A stretch of DNA of 64,000 bases, taken from positions 434,001 through 498,000 of the forward strand of contig MZZL01000399.1 in the NCBI GenBank assembly GCA_002749535.1, written 5' to 3'. This document shows positions 21,764 to 32,656 of the stretch, piece after piece. The notes under the pieces are model-generated. The model was not told the origin of the DNA and searched no databases. It saw only the letters and a list, made by a program, of their open reading frames with translations. This DNA is from Apophysomyces variabilis (lineage: Eukaryota > Mucoromycota > Mucoromycetes > Mucorales > Mucoraceae). A program made the translations under genes and the position numbers. Position 1 is the first letter of the stretch. Every line of letters starts with the position of its first letter.

Positions 21764-23267
21764 CTAACACAAAGAGCCAAATTTTCGTGCATTCCTTCCA
21801 TCAGCACCAATGACATGTAGGATTAAAGATATCTAGCTGCACTATACCTTAAGAAAAATTGCTTGATGGTTTTTGTACTAGTGAGGATTATTCCTTTTTT
21901 TTTCCTTGGATTTCCGTTAGTGTTCAAACACGCTTGACACAAGCAGTATAAACTGATATAAAGCTAAAGATGGATCCGCTTATATACGCTACAGGTCATT
22001 CAGTTTTCACCCTCATCATTGTGTCATATCACCTTCCCTCCCCACAACACGATGACATCTAACCGAAGAAGCCGAAGGAATCGATCGACGCGAGCTGCGG
22101 AAATGGCTGATACAGTGTTTTGGTAAGACTAAAAAAAGATGCAGGACTACATAGTATGTTGTTCGATGATATCGTGCAAACTAGATTTACAGGAAGTGCA
22201 CCAGTTATTTAATGGAGGATCTTGATGATTAAAATTCGCTTGACACCCTTTGGTCAGTTCCAATTCAGATAGGATCATTAAGAAGAACTGTGTCCCATCC
22301 TTATCAATCGATGTTGATCGATTCTCGTCATTCAATGGTTAGCATTTTGTCATTGCCTGTTTGGGGCGAAGGTGCTTGCAAAAATAGGCAAGTGTTGTGC
22401 AATGGAAACGTGATGTAGATGACTTGTAAGCTACAGTTCCGTTTTGTTTCCGTTGCTATGGCAAAAACATGCAAGAAGCAGCTTCAAAAGCCTCGAACTC
22501 CTTTATAAACTAGTGAGCTCAATTCGGTCCCCAGTTCAACTCTACTTATTCGAACGTTTCCAGCCTTTACATATCTAGATGCATGTCTTCAGCGGTCGTG
22601 TTGTTAGGAGGTCAGCTTTACCTGTAAAGAGGAGCGTTGAACACTTAGATCACGTTTCCGATTTTAAATGTTTGCAGCATTCTGCTTGTAAATGCACGTT
22701 TTCATTTCTTTATGCCTTTTGTGCGCCAAAACCATGGGGCTTTTGATTCTTTCTTTTCTACGGCTTAAGCTTCGGCTTCATGTACATACGATCCAGAGAT
22801 TATGTAATGTACTAATTTACGAGGTGAGAACACTATTAGTCACACCTATTTTTCGACATGTTGCATAGCTCCAAGCTTTTCTAACAGGTTTTCTCTACCC
22901 GAGTAAGTTCATGCCACGCAAACCACCGGTTGGAAACGCAAAATAGTGAATATGACGCATATTCCAACCGAGACAAACGTTTCCAATGTTACTTGGAAGA
23001 CCAAAAACTAGCCTCATCGCTATTCAGAATCAAGCACAACCATGTCCACCTATATCCAAATATAAAACGGACCTGGATTTCAGCTATACGTTACTACAGG
23101 CCGTCGTAGTTTCGGTCATGTCCTTATCGGGACGTTTACTAGAAAAGATGACATCGAGATACATGATTTTGTTGTGAAGAGAGTTCGTTTACACTAACGC
23201 CAAAACTTTTCAAATAAAAATGTCACGATAAGCCTATTCTGTTTTTTACGAGGGCAATCATTTACAA
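21764..23267. other. Gene-poor region with weak gene candidates
   Basis: About 1.5 kb. TATAAA at 21947 and an ATG at 22052 open a basic 23-codon frame ending at a GTAAGA donor (22123); spliced to an acceptor near 22190 it would give only 36 residues. On the minus strand 22335-22147 is a 62-codon frame with C-x2-C. TATAAA at 22504 precedes a 55-codon ORF at 22579. None has recognisable homology. These may be decayed genes. Confidence 0.4.
22579..22746 (+). CDS. Possible small ORF, 55 residues
   Basis: Starts MHVFSGRVVRRSALP, five cysteines, no clear signal peptide. The only support is a TATAAA box 75 nt upstream, the same spacing as for the small secreted ORF at 28991. Not recognised; may be non-coding. 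Confidence 0.2.
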   Translation: MHVFSGRVVRRSALPVKRSVEHLDHVSDFKCLQHSACKCTFSFLYAFCAPKPWGF

Positions 23268-25106
23268 TCAAGGAAGCGGCACCCTATGGTCATCAATGTA
23301 CAGGTTATCGACCGATTCGCAAGTAATAGCAAGATAGCCAGATCCGAGCTCAACTTCCCAGTTTTGCGAAGAAGAAGTGGGAAGTGCTCGAGCGAGCAGT
23401 CGCTTTGCTGCACCAGAAGTCAGCCTTTCTAGTTGTTTCGCAGATCCTTGGTCGAGCACGCGTGGGGGCCATGATGGAGACCATGCTATATATGGCCGAG
23501 CGAGGTTAGATCCTTTTAAGTATTCCAAGCTATCCATACTAGAGGCACTTATATGAATCCAATGGAGCTCATTGCCTTGTACGACCTTACAGAGTCCGAT
23601 GTAATTTGTCCTCCTTGTTCTGAATTTGGACGCTAAACTGTAGTCTTTTCTGTTACACATCGTAAAGGAACGGATTTTGATCGAATGAAGCTTTCTATGC
23701 GGAAGATGAACGTGAAGAAAAGGGAGGCTCTGTTTTTCTCTTGATGCCCGCTGATGACCAGCGCAGCCGTCCATTCGTAAATAACGGATACGAGGACAAT
23801 GTGCAGCTAAAAAGTCGATTACTTCTTGGTCAAGAAGAACCTCGGATAAGCCAAGCTTCCGAAGGTTGTCGTGGGATAATAATTGACCTTGATCTGCTGT
23901 TACTCGTTCTTCACTCTCCTGCTTCGTCAAGTCAGCATGATGTATTCTCAAGACGCTAAGATGGCGCAAATGAGCTAATGTCTGATCTAGACGTATCCGA
24001 GGAGAGTTACGTGGCTTTACACGGTTATCCCCGATGGTCAGCTCTTCTAAATGGAGCGGCTGTAGCGCAGAAAGAACAGTAATTGGTAGCAGTGGCCAGT
24101 CGATAAATAGCGATAGCTTTCTGATACGGTGCCATGCCATTCCAGAGATCGCTTTACAGAAGGGCTGTTCATATGCTTCGTTGAATGTCACTGCAAGTTT
24201 GGCAATATCTGCCTTCGGGTCTAAATCAAGAAGCGGCTCAAGGTACTTGTGGCACCAGTACACGTCAACTAGTTCGATATCTTTCAACTGGCGGCAGCCC
24301 TGCTTCAGTCGTCGCATGCTGTCAGCCACTTCAGGCTCAGGTTCAGCATAAGGCGGGGACCTCTTGCGGATATGGAAGCGTTCGAGATGGGGGTACCGCG
24401 CTGCAAAGTAGTCCAACCAGAGGGCAGGTTCTTCCCATGGACTGTAATACTCAATAGTCACGGCTTCTATATGCGTTGGTAACACTTTGTGCTCTCCTGT
24501 CATTGTTATATTACGGAAAATGACTTCGTTAAGAGACAGTGACCGTAGATGCGGACAGCATTCATGTAGTTCGGTTAGATTACCCAGGGAGAAATCTCCG
24601 ACATCAACGAGTTCAAGGGAGGTGAGTTGACTAACGTGCTGAAGTATCGGGCGGATAAGAATACCCTTGCTAGAGACGCCAATTGTCATGCTTTTGAGAG
24701 TAGAGTTGGGTCCGAACATACTCAAGAAACTTCTAGCGTGATCGGATAGCGCCGCGTTCTGCTCCTCACCCCGGAGGATGTGACGCCAGAGAACGCCGTC
24801 TATTGACAATAATACCAGGTTTGGAAGAAAATCCCAAAGATCCTCCGGGATGTCATATGGTTGGAAATGTGTGTTTATGTGAAGCTCTCTGACAAGAAGA
24901 CCGATAGGAGACGCCGTTTGGGCAGATTCACGCAGTAAACGAAGAAACTTGTTCCAATTCCCTACTGATTCCACCGTATGATAGATTGATGGCCGGAAGA
25001 CAACGCTCCAGGTTTTACATACGTAGAGGCAGGTATAACGGTCGTGCGCAGAAAGGTAGTGGCTAATCTGGCATAGTATTTCGGAGGGAAGCGCTGTTAT
25101 TTTCAT
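23268..25106 (-). CDS. F-box/LRR-like protein, copy 1
   Basis: Single-exon gene of 612 residues from ATG 25106. The frame runs nine codons further upstream, but only to a GTG. The N-terminal F-box (about residues 2-45) reads ITALPSEILCQISHYLSAHD, then YTCLYVCKTWSVVFRP, with the usual Leu-Pro and Cys-Lys-x-Trp. The rest contains irregular leucine-rich segments such as LTSLELVDVG, HLRSLSLNEV and LEELTIGDN. F-box proteins bind Skp1 and recruit substrates to SCF ubiquitin ligases; the target is unknown. A related gene lies 550 nt upstream in transcription sense. Both end in a similar segment (copy 1: VDNLYIDDHRVPLP). Confidence 0.85.
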   Translation of the reverse strand: MKITALPSEILCQISHYLSAHDRYTCLYVCKTWSVVFRPSIYHTVESVGNWNKFLRLLRESAQTASPIGLLVRELHINTHFQPYDIPEDLWDFLPNLVLLSIDGVLWRHILRGEEQNAALSDHARSFLSMFGPNSTLKSMTIGVSSKGILIRPILQHVSQLTSLELVDVGDFSLGNLTELHECCPHLRSLSLNEVIFRNITMTGEHKVLPTHIEAVTIEYYSPWEEPALWLDYFAARYPHLERFHIRKRSPPYAEPEPEVADSMRRLKQGCRQLKDIELVDVYWCHKYLEPLLDLDPKADIAKLAVTFNEAYEQPFCKAISGMAWHRIRKLSLFIDWPLLPITVLSALQPLHLEELTIGDNRVKPRNSPRIRLDQTLAHLRHLSVLRIHHADLTKQESEERVTADQGQLLSHDNLRKLGLSEVLLDQEVIDFLAAHCPRIRYLRMDGCAGHQRASREKQSLPFLHVHLPHRKLHSIKIRSFTMCNRKDYSLASKFRTRRTNYIGLCKVVQGNELHWIHISASSMDSLEYLKGSNLARPYIAWSPSWPPRVLDQGSAKQLERLTSGAAKRLLARALPTSSSQNWEVELGSGYLAITCESVDNLYIDDHRVPLP

Positions 25107-25658
25107 GCCTATCAGCTGATAATAGCATGCCACACTTATATCTTTTCGTTACCACAAGAATGTGTAACGTTCAACGTGGTACCCGCTGTGTCGCTGAGCC
25201 CTTTGATGCAGGACTGCCTTGTTTTACCTTGGGAACAAATTCCGATAATACAGCACACATTACGTTGAGATAAACAAATAACAAGATTAAGCATAGGACA
25301 TATGCCATCTTTTCATTTCGAGCTTAAATTAAGGTACATGGAAACTACACTTTACGTCAGAATCCGAGCAACATAATTGTTCAATCCATATTATCAATTG
25401 ATGCACATTTCGCTGAGATCGCTATCGAAGCTTTTATAGCATCGTCATTGTTATACTTGTCTGCATTATTAACCTGCATCCGAGCAAGCGGAGACCGTCA
25501 TTTTCCCTTGTTCTCTCCAAAGAATCTACAAGTATTGAAACTGAGATAGTATCTAATAGCAGCTTTACTTTGGATGCCCTGACTGCTGTGTCGTCCTTTA
25601 GCATTTAAAACGACGCCTGCCTAGCTAGTTTCGGTAGTTTTTATTAAGTCCCAAAATA
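25107..25658. other. Spacer between two F-box genes
   Basis: 550 nt, AT-rich, no ORF of note. Presumably the promoter of copy 1 and the 3' end of copy 2. Confidence 0.6.
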
Positions 25659-27464
25659 TCACTGACTTGATAGGGGTATTCGCTTGCTATCCACATAGAA
25701 GTTAGCTAGAGACTCGCAAACAATGGATAAATGTGGTAGCCATAATTCGGCCTGCGATTTTTTCATTGTCATACGGGCCAAAACGCTTTCCAATGTGAAC
25801 TCAGCTCCGCTTCTAAACCTCCTGACATGTTCCTCGTCTACTGCCTGAGCGATTCTTGTGCTTTTCAATACAGATGCCTCCAGCGAAGATGGCTGCGCTT
25901 GATTGCCATCCATTAGTTCAATTTTCCCGGCCTCGAACCACTCAACGTTGCTTCCCTGTGAAACTCTGTAAAGAGGTGCTGCTGGTCTGAGCGAAGTCAT
26001 GGTTTGGGAATGTCGTCTTTCCTCCCTTCTTGGAAAGTTCTGCAAATCGATCGTATCCATTCTATTATTTGGAAGGTAGATACTCATATATTCCGAATCT
26101 TGAATGCATTCGGTTATTGTTAAGTGCCGAAGATTCTGACACCGAACGCTCAATACATCGAACATACTTTGACGAAGGCAAACTTTGTGTAAAATAAGCG
26201 ACCGTAGCCCATGAGACAGCTGGTTTCTCCCTGCTTTCCCTAGTTGTTGGTGCGCCATGCTAGTATCTATTATTGTTAAGGTCTTGAGATGTGGACAGGC
26301 ATTCAGAATGCTGTTTAGAAAATCCAGGATTCTGATATCTATGCTATTGCTATCGGGGCTCAGGGTCAACTCTTCCAGACGTAGCGCACTTAATGCAGGA
26401 ATAACTTCGTGGGCATAGGAAAGACGTGAGCATATCTCCATTTTTCGAAGATTCGACCATCCTCCCTGTGAAAGGGCGTTGAACATTCCTCTATCGTTGT
26501 CAGGATGGTAGCTGACATTTAAAGTATCGATGTCCACCTTCGGATCTGAATCAAAAAGTGGCGCAAGCAACATGTGACACAAATAAAGATCTATTATTTC
26601 TACCGTCTTCAGCCGCTGACAGCCAAGCTTTAACTGTTTCACACTCTCTCCAAGCTTCCAATCTGATGTATTAGGTGGTTCAACGTCTTGTGGAATACTT
26701 TCATGGCGCAGATGCAAGTGTTCTAGCTTTGGGTATACTCTGGCGAAATGCTGTATCCATATATCAGGTCTGTCCCAATGATGGAAAAACTTGATTTTCA
26801 AGGTTTGCATCTGTTTATAAATGTTTACAGTAGCCGCATTCTGTTCGATATTTGCAGTTATGGTGCGCGGACAAATCCCTTCAAGTTCGAGCGATCTGAG
26901 TTGGCAACAGTAGGCGTTTATGGTTCTCAACTCGTGAAGATAGAATTCTCCAAAAGCAGCCAGTTGTAAGGATGAAAGTTGGCTCGTGTACTGAAGAACA
27001 GGAAGAATATGTGAGAATCTCTTGCTTGTCATAAGAGATAACCTTGTGAGGGATGATCCTGGTCCGAAAGGGCTTAGAAAACGTTTAATGGATGTCAGTG
27101 GCGTGCATTCGGGGTCTTTTTCTTGTAAAATCAGGTCCCAAAGTGCAAAGTCCATGGATAATGAGCGTAAATTTGGGCAAAGCGTGCTGAGCTCTTTAAG
27201 GAACGCAGTGTGGTCTTGCCTACGGGGATCCTTTAGATGAAGTTCTTTGACAATATGGCCGACTGGCGATTGCGTGTGTGCAGAGCGACGCAACTTCTCA
27301 ATAAACGGTCCGGGTTCTCCGCATATCGAAATGGTAGAATAGAATGACACGTGGAAGATATCGTACCAAGATTTGCACACAAGCAGGCAGTTAAGGCGAT
27401 CATAAAACGAAAGGTTTTGGTTCACTCTCTCTAATATCTCAAAGGGGAGCGTTTCGGCTTTCAT
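25659..27464 (-). CDS. F-box/LRR-like protein, copy 2
   Basis: Single-exon gene of 601 residues from ATG 27464. The F-box is at the extreme N-terminus: LPFEILERVNQNLSFYDRLN, then LLVCKSWYDIF. Leucine-rich segments follow (LSSLQLAAFGEF, QLRSLELEGICP, HLKTLTIIDTS). Overall order, spacing and the C-terminal LANFYVDSKRIPLSSQ match copy 1 (LYIDDHRVPLP), so the two are old tandem paralogues, though strongly diverged. Predicted SCF substrate adaptor; target unknown. F-box families expand by such local duplication in many fungi. Confidence 0.85.
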   Translation of the reverse strand: MKAETLPFEILERVNQNLSFYDRLNCLLVCKSWYDIFHVSFYSTISICGEPGPFIEKLRRSAHTQSPVGHIVKELHLKDPRRQDHTAFLKELSTLCPNLRSLSMDFALWDLILQEKDPECTPLTSIKRFLSPFGPGSSLTRLSLMTSKRFSHILPVLQYTSQLSSLQLAAFGEFYLHELRTINAYCCQLRSLELEGICPRTITANIEQNAATVNIYKQMQTLKIKFFHHWDRPDIWIQHFARVYPKLEHLHLRHESIPQDVEPPNTSDWKLGESVKQLKLGCQRLKTVEIIDLYLCHMLLAPLFDSDPKVDIDTLNVSYHPDNDRGMFNALSQGGWSNLRKMEICSRLSYAHEVIPALSALRLEELTLSPDSNSIDIRILDFLNSILNACPHLKTLTIIDTSMAHQQLGKAGRNQLSHGLRSLILHKVCLRQSMFDVLSVRCQNLRHLTITECIQDSEYMSIYLPNNRMDTIDLQNFPRREERRHSQTMTSLRPAAPLYRVSQGSNVEWFEAGKIELMDGNQAQPSSLEASVLKSTRIAQAVDEEHVRRFRSGAEFTLESVLARMTMKKSQAELWLPHLSIVCESLANFYVDSKRIPLSSQ

Positions 27465-28150
27465 GTCGGAACTTGTCGTTGAACAGAGGATAGAGATATC
27501 GAGCCAGACGATCGATCACCCAAGAATAAAAGTGTTTCAAGATTCGGGCGTTAAAAAGTTATAGACTCCCCTTAAAAAATACCAGCCGAAGACTGTCCTA
27601 GGCTGATGGTCTTTAACACAGTAAGACGACTCATATATATCATAATAAAACCGCATCTTCGCTTCTAAGCAATCAATGGTGCAGAAACCGTTTTGATTCG
27701 CTACTTCATAAAGACATTCTTGAAACAACGAGCATTAAATGAGATCAGAAAATTATGATCAGTATAGAACATCTACTAGGAAGTTAGAAAGATGTATACC
27801 TTGCAGGTAGGACTTGAAATGGGCGGCCGATCAAGGTATAGAGCCGGAAAGCAACCCGCTAAGCCCCATCAAACAAAGGTCGCCTATTGCCCTGTGGGCC
27901 TTGTCGGGTAACCCAACCTAGTCGCTGAAAGCTGGCCCTCAACTCGCACCCGTTGCTTGCTTCGGTCAACCCGGCCGGAATTCCCAGCCCTACTTGCAGG
28001 TTTAACAGTACCAGATCATGGAAATAGGATAAACATGTTAGAGGTAATGATCCTTCAGCAATAGTTTGTAGGGTAGGCACTATCTTGATCTATTAATATT
28101 ACTATGAAATGTACCACTTCTAATCGCAAAGAGTGGCGGACAACAATGGA

Positions 28151-28393
28151 CTAACTACCATCAATTACTTGAAATGATAACCAGTAAGGCAGAGGATACT
28201 TCTTTTGATATGTTACCAGGGCAAAGCGATAGCGGCCGGTTACTATTTGTGAACCAAATGCAAGAAGTTCCTGACCTCGCTCAATGACGTTCGCCAAGGA
28301 TTTTGAATACAGTAAACGAATTTCACCAGAGAGGAAAAGTACTTGTACACAAACTGATCTAATATTATTAGCAACAGTAAGGGTAATTGGCAA
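28151..28393 (-). pseudogene. Possible gene fragment
   Basis: Open frame of 80 codons with no ATG. Its composition is protein-like (GRYRFALVTYQKK, YWLSFQVIDG), reminiscent of beta-sandwich secreted domains, and it ends near a GTAGTT donor-like site. No joined exon could be found on either side, so a remnant exon is the likeliest reading. Weak. Confidence 0.2.
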
Positions 28394-28907
28394 ATTAGGC
28401 CCTCTAAATTATTGTATATTTACCAAACCCTCTCTCCTATGGTTTCCTGTTCTCTCTTAAACTAGGTGTACTACAGCTTTTGTATTCGCTAGATCATATG
28501 AGGTGGCGTTTTACAAAGTGCGCTCTAATTGATATAGGCTCTACTTTTCTGTTGCATTTAGGAAAGCCATTTGAGCGGTGAAAGGCGAACACCCGATGAC
28601 AGTAATTGGCAGTTCAGGTGACTTTATGAAATGCATTCAATGACAGTTTGAGTTACACTCTGACAACAAAGAAATGAAACTAAAGCGGATTAGCGAGACC
28701 GCAGTGAGCTGTTGTATCTCCCGCAGTGTAACATGCCCTGTGTTACAAACATATGTTCTATAATGCAAGGCAACACAAAGCAAAGTGGTTATTGCAAGTC
28801 ACATGTATTTTGCATTAAGTCAATGGAACGTATAGCAAGGTGCAATGAATAAATGCGGTGTCACCTCTTTGTGGACATAGATCTGGGCAACAGTTCGTGG
28901 AGAATTC

Positions 28908-28916
28908 TTATAAATA
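28908..28916 (+). promoter_or_regulatory. TATA box of small secreted ORF
   Basis: TTATAAATA lies 75 nt before the ATG at 28991, a standard distance in this window. Confidence 0.4.
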
Positions 28917-28990
28917 CTGGACATATTGTCTTCTCACAGTCCATAGTTTCTACTCTACATCGAAAGCCAAAACCGTGTCAAGAATCCAAT

Positions 28991-29161
28991 ATGAAGATCC
29001 AAACTATTCTATTCTGGGTTGCAGCACTCACTTACACTGCATCGGCAGACTTGGGCTCATTCATCACCTGCCTGGAGAACATGCAGCCCCCTCCGGCAAC
29101 AGAAATCGTGACGTACGGCGAGCAAATATTTAAATGCGCTGTAGATCAAGGAGCGGCGTGA
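28991..29161 (+). CDS. Small secreted peptide, 56 residues
   Basis: Single exon, MKIQTILFWVAALTYTASAD..., with a good signal peptide cleaved after ASA. The mature part of about 37 residues has two cysteines 23 residues apart and ends DQGAA. A TATA box at 28908 supports transcription. Not recognised. A splice at the GTGAAA next to the stop cannot be excluded, so the C-terminus is uncertain. Confidence 0.4.
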   Translation: MKIQTILFWVAALTYTASADLGSFITCLENMQPPPATEIVTYGEQIFKCAVDQGAA

Positions 29162-29693
29162 AAACAGAATGGCGAGTCAAAGGATGCAAGAAGGAACCCA
29201 TGCTAAAGTCCCATCCACAGCAATCACCTCTAGGCGCGGTGAATGATTTGAAATGATGGTCGATTAAAATATTCTCATTATGGCTCGTCAACACACCATT
29301 GGCGTTCCTGGATTTGATGTCATTCTTTGCTTTTTAAAAATAAAGCTCGCAATTAGCCTCCGAAGTTTATCAGACCGATCTGATTCGAGACCTTTTTACA
29401 TATGGATGACAATGAATATCTTTAACTGTTAATTTTCATATATCTATCTGTGCTATGGAATATAAAATCTTTAAAAAAAAGAGTAAATGAGGGGCTTAAT
29501 ACGGTAGTGATAACAGATACAGATCATTCCTGCTCCAGAAGCGAGCATGAATTGGTAGCCCGGATTCAAAGATGGCTAGGGATGTATAGACAGGGACTAA
29601 AAGGGAAATGGCATAACATAGAAATGCAAAAAGGAAGCTGCATTAGCTTTGAAAGAAGCTGTAATGAATTATTAGGGTATGAGTTCTATCCTT
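29162..29693. other. Intergenic region
   Basis: 530 nt without supportable gene. A plus-strand open frame at 29450-29719 overlaps the end of the next gene and lacks similarity. Confidence 0.5.
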
Positions 29694-32656
29694 TTAAGAT
29701 GAAATCCAATCTTTTGTAGCCACTTTAAACATATGTTGGCCCATCAAACGTGCCACAAGATCACCCATGGCTTCTTGCTCAAGAATGAGTTCGATGGATC
29801 CAGCTGCGTACGTATGCCAGTAGACTTGGTTTTCCGCATTTTCCATTTTCGTGTCCGATCCTGTTCCCAGCTGGCAAAGGTACTCATATTTATCTGCCCA
29901 AATTATTGTTTGATGGTGTTGCAAAGTGCGACGGGCTAATTCAGCTGACGGAAGGGAGGCTGGCAAAGAAGATTTGGTACGGAGCGAACTACCCAATGTA
30001 AACAGATATAGATGGACAGCTGCTGCCATTTCTTTCCTGTAAACATTTAAAGGACGCATGATCTCACTACGGACATAAACATTGATGAACCCCTATAACG
30101 CAATAAACCACTTGAATTGATGGATCGCTTTTTCTTGCTGTCATTTACACTTACTTGAGCTTTCATCAAATGGTCTATCCAGTAGAGAATCTTCTTTTCG
30201 TGCTCAAGAATACGGCGATAAGTGTCTCTAGGAAAAGGCCCTTTTGTCAAGCGCGGCTCAGACGCTGCTAAAGCGAGCATTTCCTGCGTCATAGCATACT
30301 GGTGATGTAAAATTTTGCTCTGCGCAAGAGCGTCTTCTAGTGTGGAACGGTATCGATAGGACTGGGTGTTTTCTTGGCAGACCAACGACAGGACTTTTGA
30401 ATATTGAATCCCTGTGGCAATTAACAGATCGCCTAGATATTTCCGGCCCATTTTCCGGGCCCACACTGGCCAGAGTAACTGATCAATCAACATCACGACT
30501 AGGATAGCAAAAATGGAGGTAATGGTTCTCTTCCAGACTGGTGCAAAAATGCCCTCCTGATAGGTATCCATATAACCTGTGGATGTGATGACAGCCAGCG
30601 TCAGAAGAGATATGAAGCCTATCCTAGGGTAAGGCGAGCCGAAAAGCATGTACCATAAGGGTATCTGAAGAATCAAGGTCATCACAGCAACAATATAGGG
30701 ATTTTCATTACGGTGGCCAGCCAACAAGCAGATGTAACCGAAAACGGCGCCTATGATCGTGGCGATGACACGGAATGCTGATTGTAAGGCTGTTGCACCA
30801 ACTGTAAAATTAAATACAACCATAGCGCTGAGAAGCGCCCATTGACCATGGTTATTGTTGTATAGATCATTCACTCCAGGGATCGGTAGCCATGCCATCA
30901 TTGCTAACAGTTCCATCGCTACGGTGAACTTTATACCATACCGTACTGGCCCTGACTGGAGCCATACGCTACATTTATGCAGCCATTGTGTCCATCGATG
31001 GCGGCCTGGAGCAAGTTGAAGCGGCACTGGTGATTCTTCTTCTTCATCATCATCATCTTCGCTGCCTTCGTGATAATGATCAATGTGTTGCGACGGTCTT
31101 CTTGCGGTGTTTCCTCCGCTTGATTCTATGCGCCTAAGAAATTGCTGTTCATCAAATATCACCTGTTCATCAGCAGCTGGGTATCGTTTATAATCCGTTC
31201 GACCAAGCCATTTATGCAACGGGACATGAGGAAAATAAAGGCGGCGCCCGTTATCATGTTCAAGCACGGAGTTAACATGCTCTTCCAACTTTTGCAATTC
31301 TTTGCCAAACTCTGTGAGTGTGTATAAAATGGTATAGACTAAAAAATGCTCTTCCATAGGCGTTGACTTGCGTTGTCGATATTCCTCTTGGAGAATGAGA
31401 TAGGATGATTTCAAATTATCCAGTGCCTCGGATAGACGAACCGTATGGGAGTCGTCTGCTGGAGACGTTTGACTTGCTTGAGGTTCGCCTAAGGCTGAGA
31501 TGACATGCTTGTCCGATAATCTAACTTCGATTTGATTCAACGCGTGGACACAAGCAGCAAGAAAGTGCCTGATCTGAGTTTGAACCGAGGATTGAAGCCG
31601 CGTGATATGTTTATACTCGACGCGATGGACGGATGATACGGCTGTCATGGGGACATGCCCAGCTAATTCTTCGCTGGCGATAGGTTGATTGGTGCTTTCG
31701 GCCATACGTTGGGCTAAAACAATTCGGATTTCTCGTTCAATGGCCAGCGAAAAGCCCATCATACTTTTTGCCAAGTTGTCCAGTAAGTTCACAATTGCTT
31801 TACGATGCGGACTGCGCGGCGAATAATGTGCTACAACGATTTCGTATTTTGCCTCACTTCCGGCTTTGCGCAATTTAACAACATTGTCTTGCAGGTCTAT
31901 ATTAAGCGCCTTCACACGATTGGATGTTGAAAGGTCACCCAAAATTGTTTTGCTGTTGGCATCCTCCTGCAAAAGCTCATTTCGGACTAAAAGCACAACA
32001 TTGCGCATCGATCTAAGTGTTTGCCCAAGTGAAACCCTAAGGACAGAAGGTTTAATTAAAGATCTTGTAGTACGTATGGACGCTTACTCAGCGTTCTTTG
32101 CAGCGGTTTCTGGCCACAAAAGCAAGTTTACTATCAGAGCAACAGCGCCTCCAATAAAAGTGGGATAAACGATACCAACAATGGACATGACATTAAATGT
32201 TGTACCATAGATCCCTTTGGTCAGACCAAAGAACGGAACTGTAAACCCTTGTAATGCTGGAACAAAAAATCTTGGGTATCGTAAGCGGCAATAGGCTAGC
32301 CCGAATACACACCCAAAAAAGGCCAAAGCAGCTATCACCCCGGCACCGTTGGAATATAACGGATAGCCCCACTCTATCCGAGCACGGTTATAGAGTGTAC
32401 AAAGGTAAGCGAATAAAGCACACCAAATGCCGGCTGCTATAACCAAGATTGCGTTGAGTATCATCTCAATAACCTGATTTCCGGTCGTGCCACTAGGGTT
32501 GAAGAACAATGTACCCAGCGTTACTAGGTATGGTACAGCTCCAAGATGAGTGTTAACATTGGGTGCTAAAACTAGGATGGTGCCAATCTCATAGGCTATC
32601 GTGCATTTGATTATCTTCTTCCAAAGCTGCTTTTTGCCCACGAAAAAATGTTTCAT
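29694..32656 (-). CDS. FUSC/DUF2421 (Bre4-like) membrane protein
   Basis: Exons 32656-32088, 32012-30155 and 30092-29694 give 941 residues. Two membrane blocks, residues about 10-185 and about 530-720, frame a long soluble part, as in fungal aromatic-acid-exporter/FUSC proteins related to yeast Bre4. Segments seen: VPYLVTLGTLFFNPSGTTGN, LLLWPETAAKNAE at the end of block 1, then SGPVRYGIKFTVAMELLAMM, NNHGQWALLSAMVVFNFTVG, YMDTYQEGIFAPVWKRT, and LLWPVWARKMGRKYLGDLL. The DUF2421-like C-terminal region follows. Joins have GT-AG ends in phases 2 and 0. Likely a plasma-membrane transporter of small acids or drugs; substrate unknown. ATG 32656 starts directly before block 1, so the N-terminal tail is very short and a missed upstream exon is possible. 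Confidence 0.85.

Larger units (their letters stand above)
27465..28990. other. Gene-poor region with GC-rich patch
   Basis: About 1.5 kb. A GC-richer block at about 27815-28000 (GGGCGGCCGATC, CGGCCGGAATTCC) stands out from AT-rich surroundings and resembles no gene I know; it may be a repeat remnant. Frames at 27537-27728 and 28151-28393 (minus) lack ATG starts. Confidence 0.4.

Noticed and set aside
29450..29719. 89-codon plus-strand frame
   Set aside because: Overlaps the 3' end of the FUSC-like gene and lacks similarity.
30258..30464. Short minus-strand frame in an alternative register within the FUSC gene
   Set aside because: Shadow of the real coding frame.
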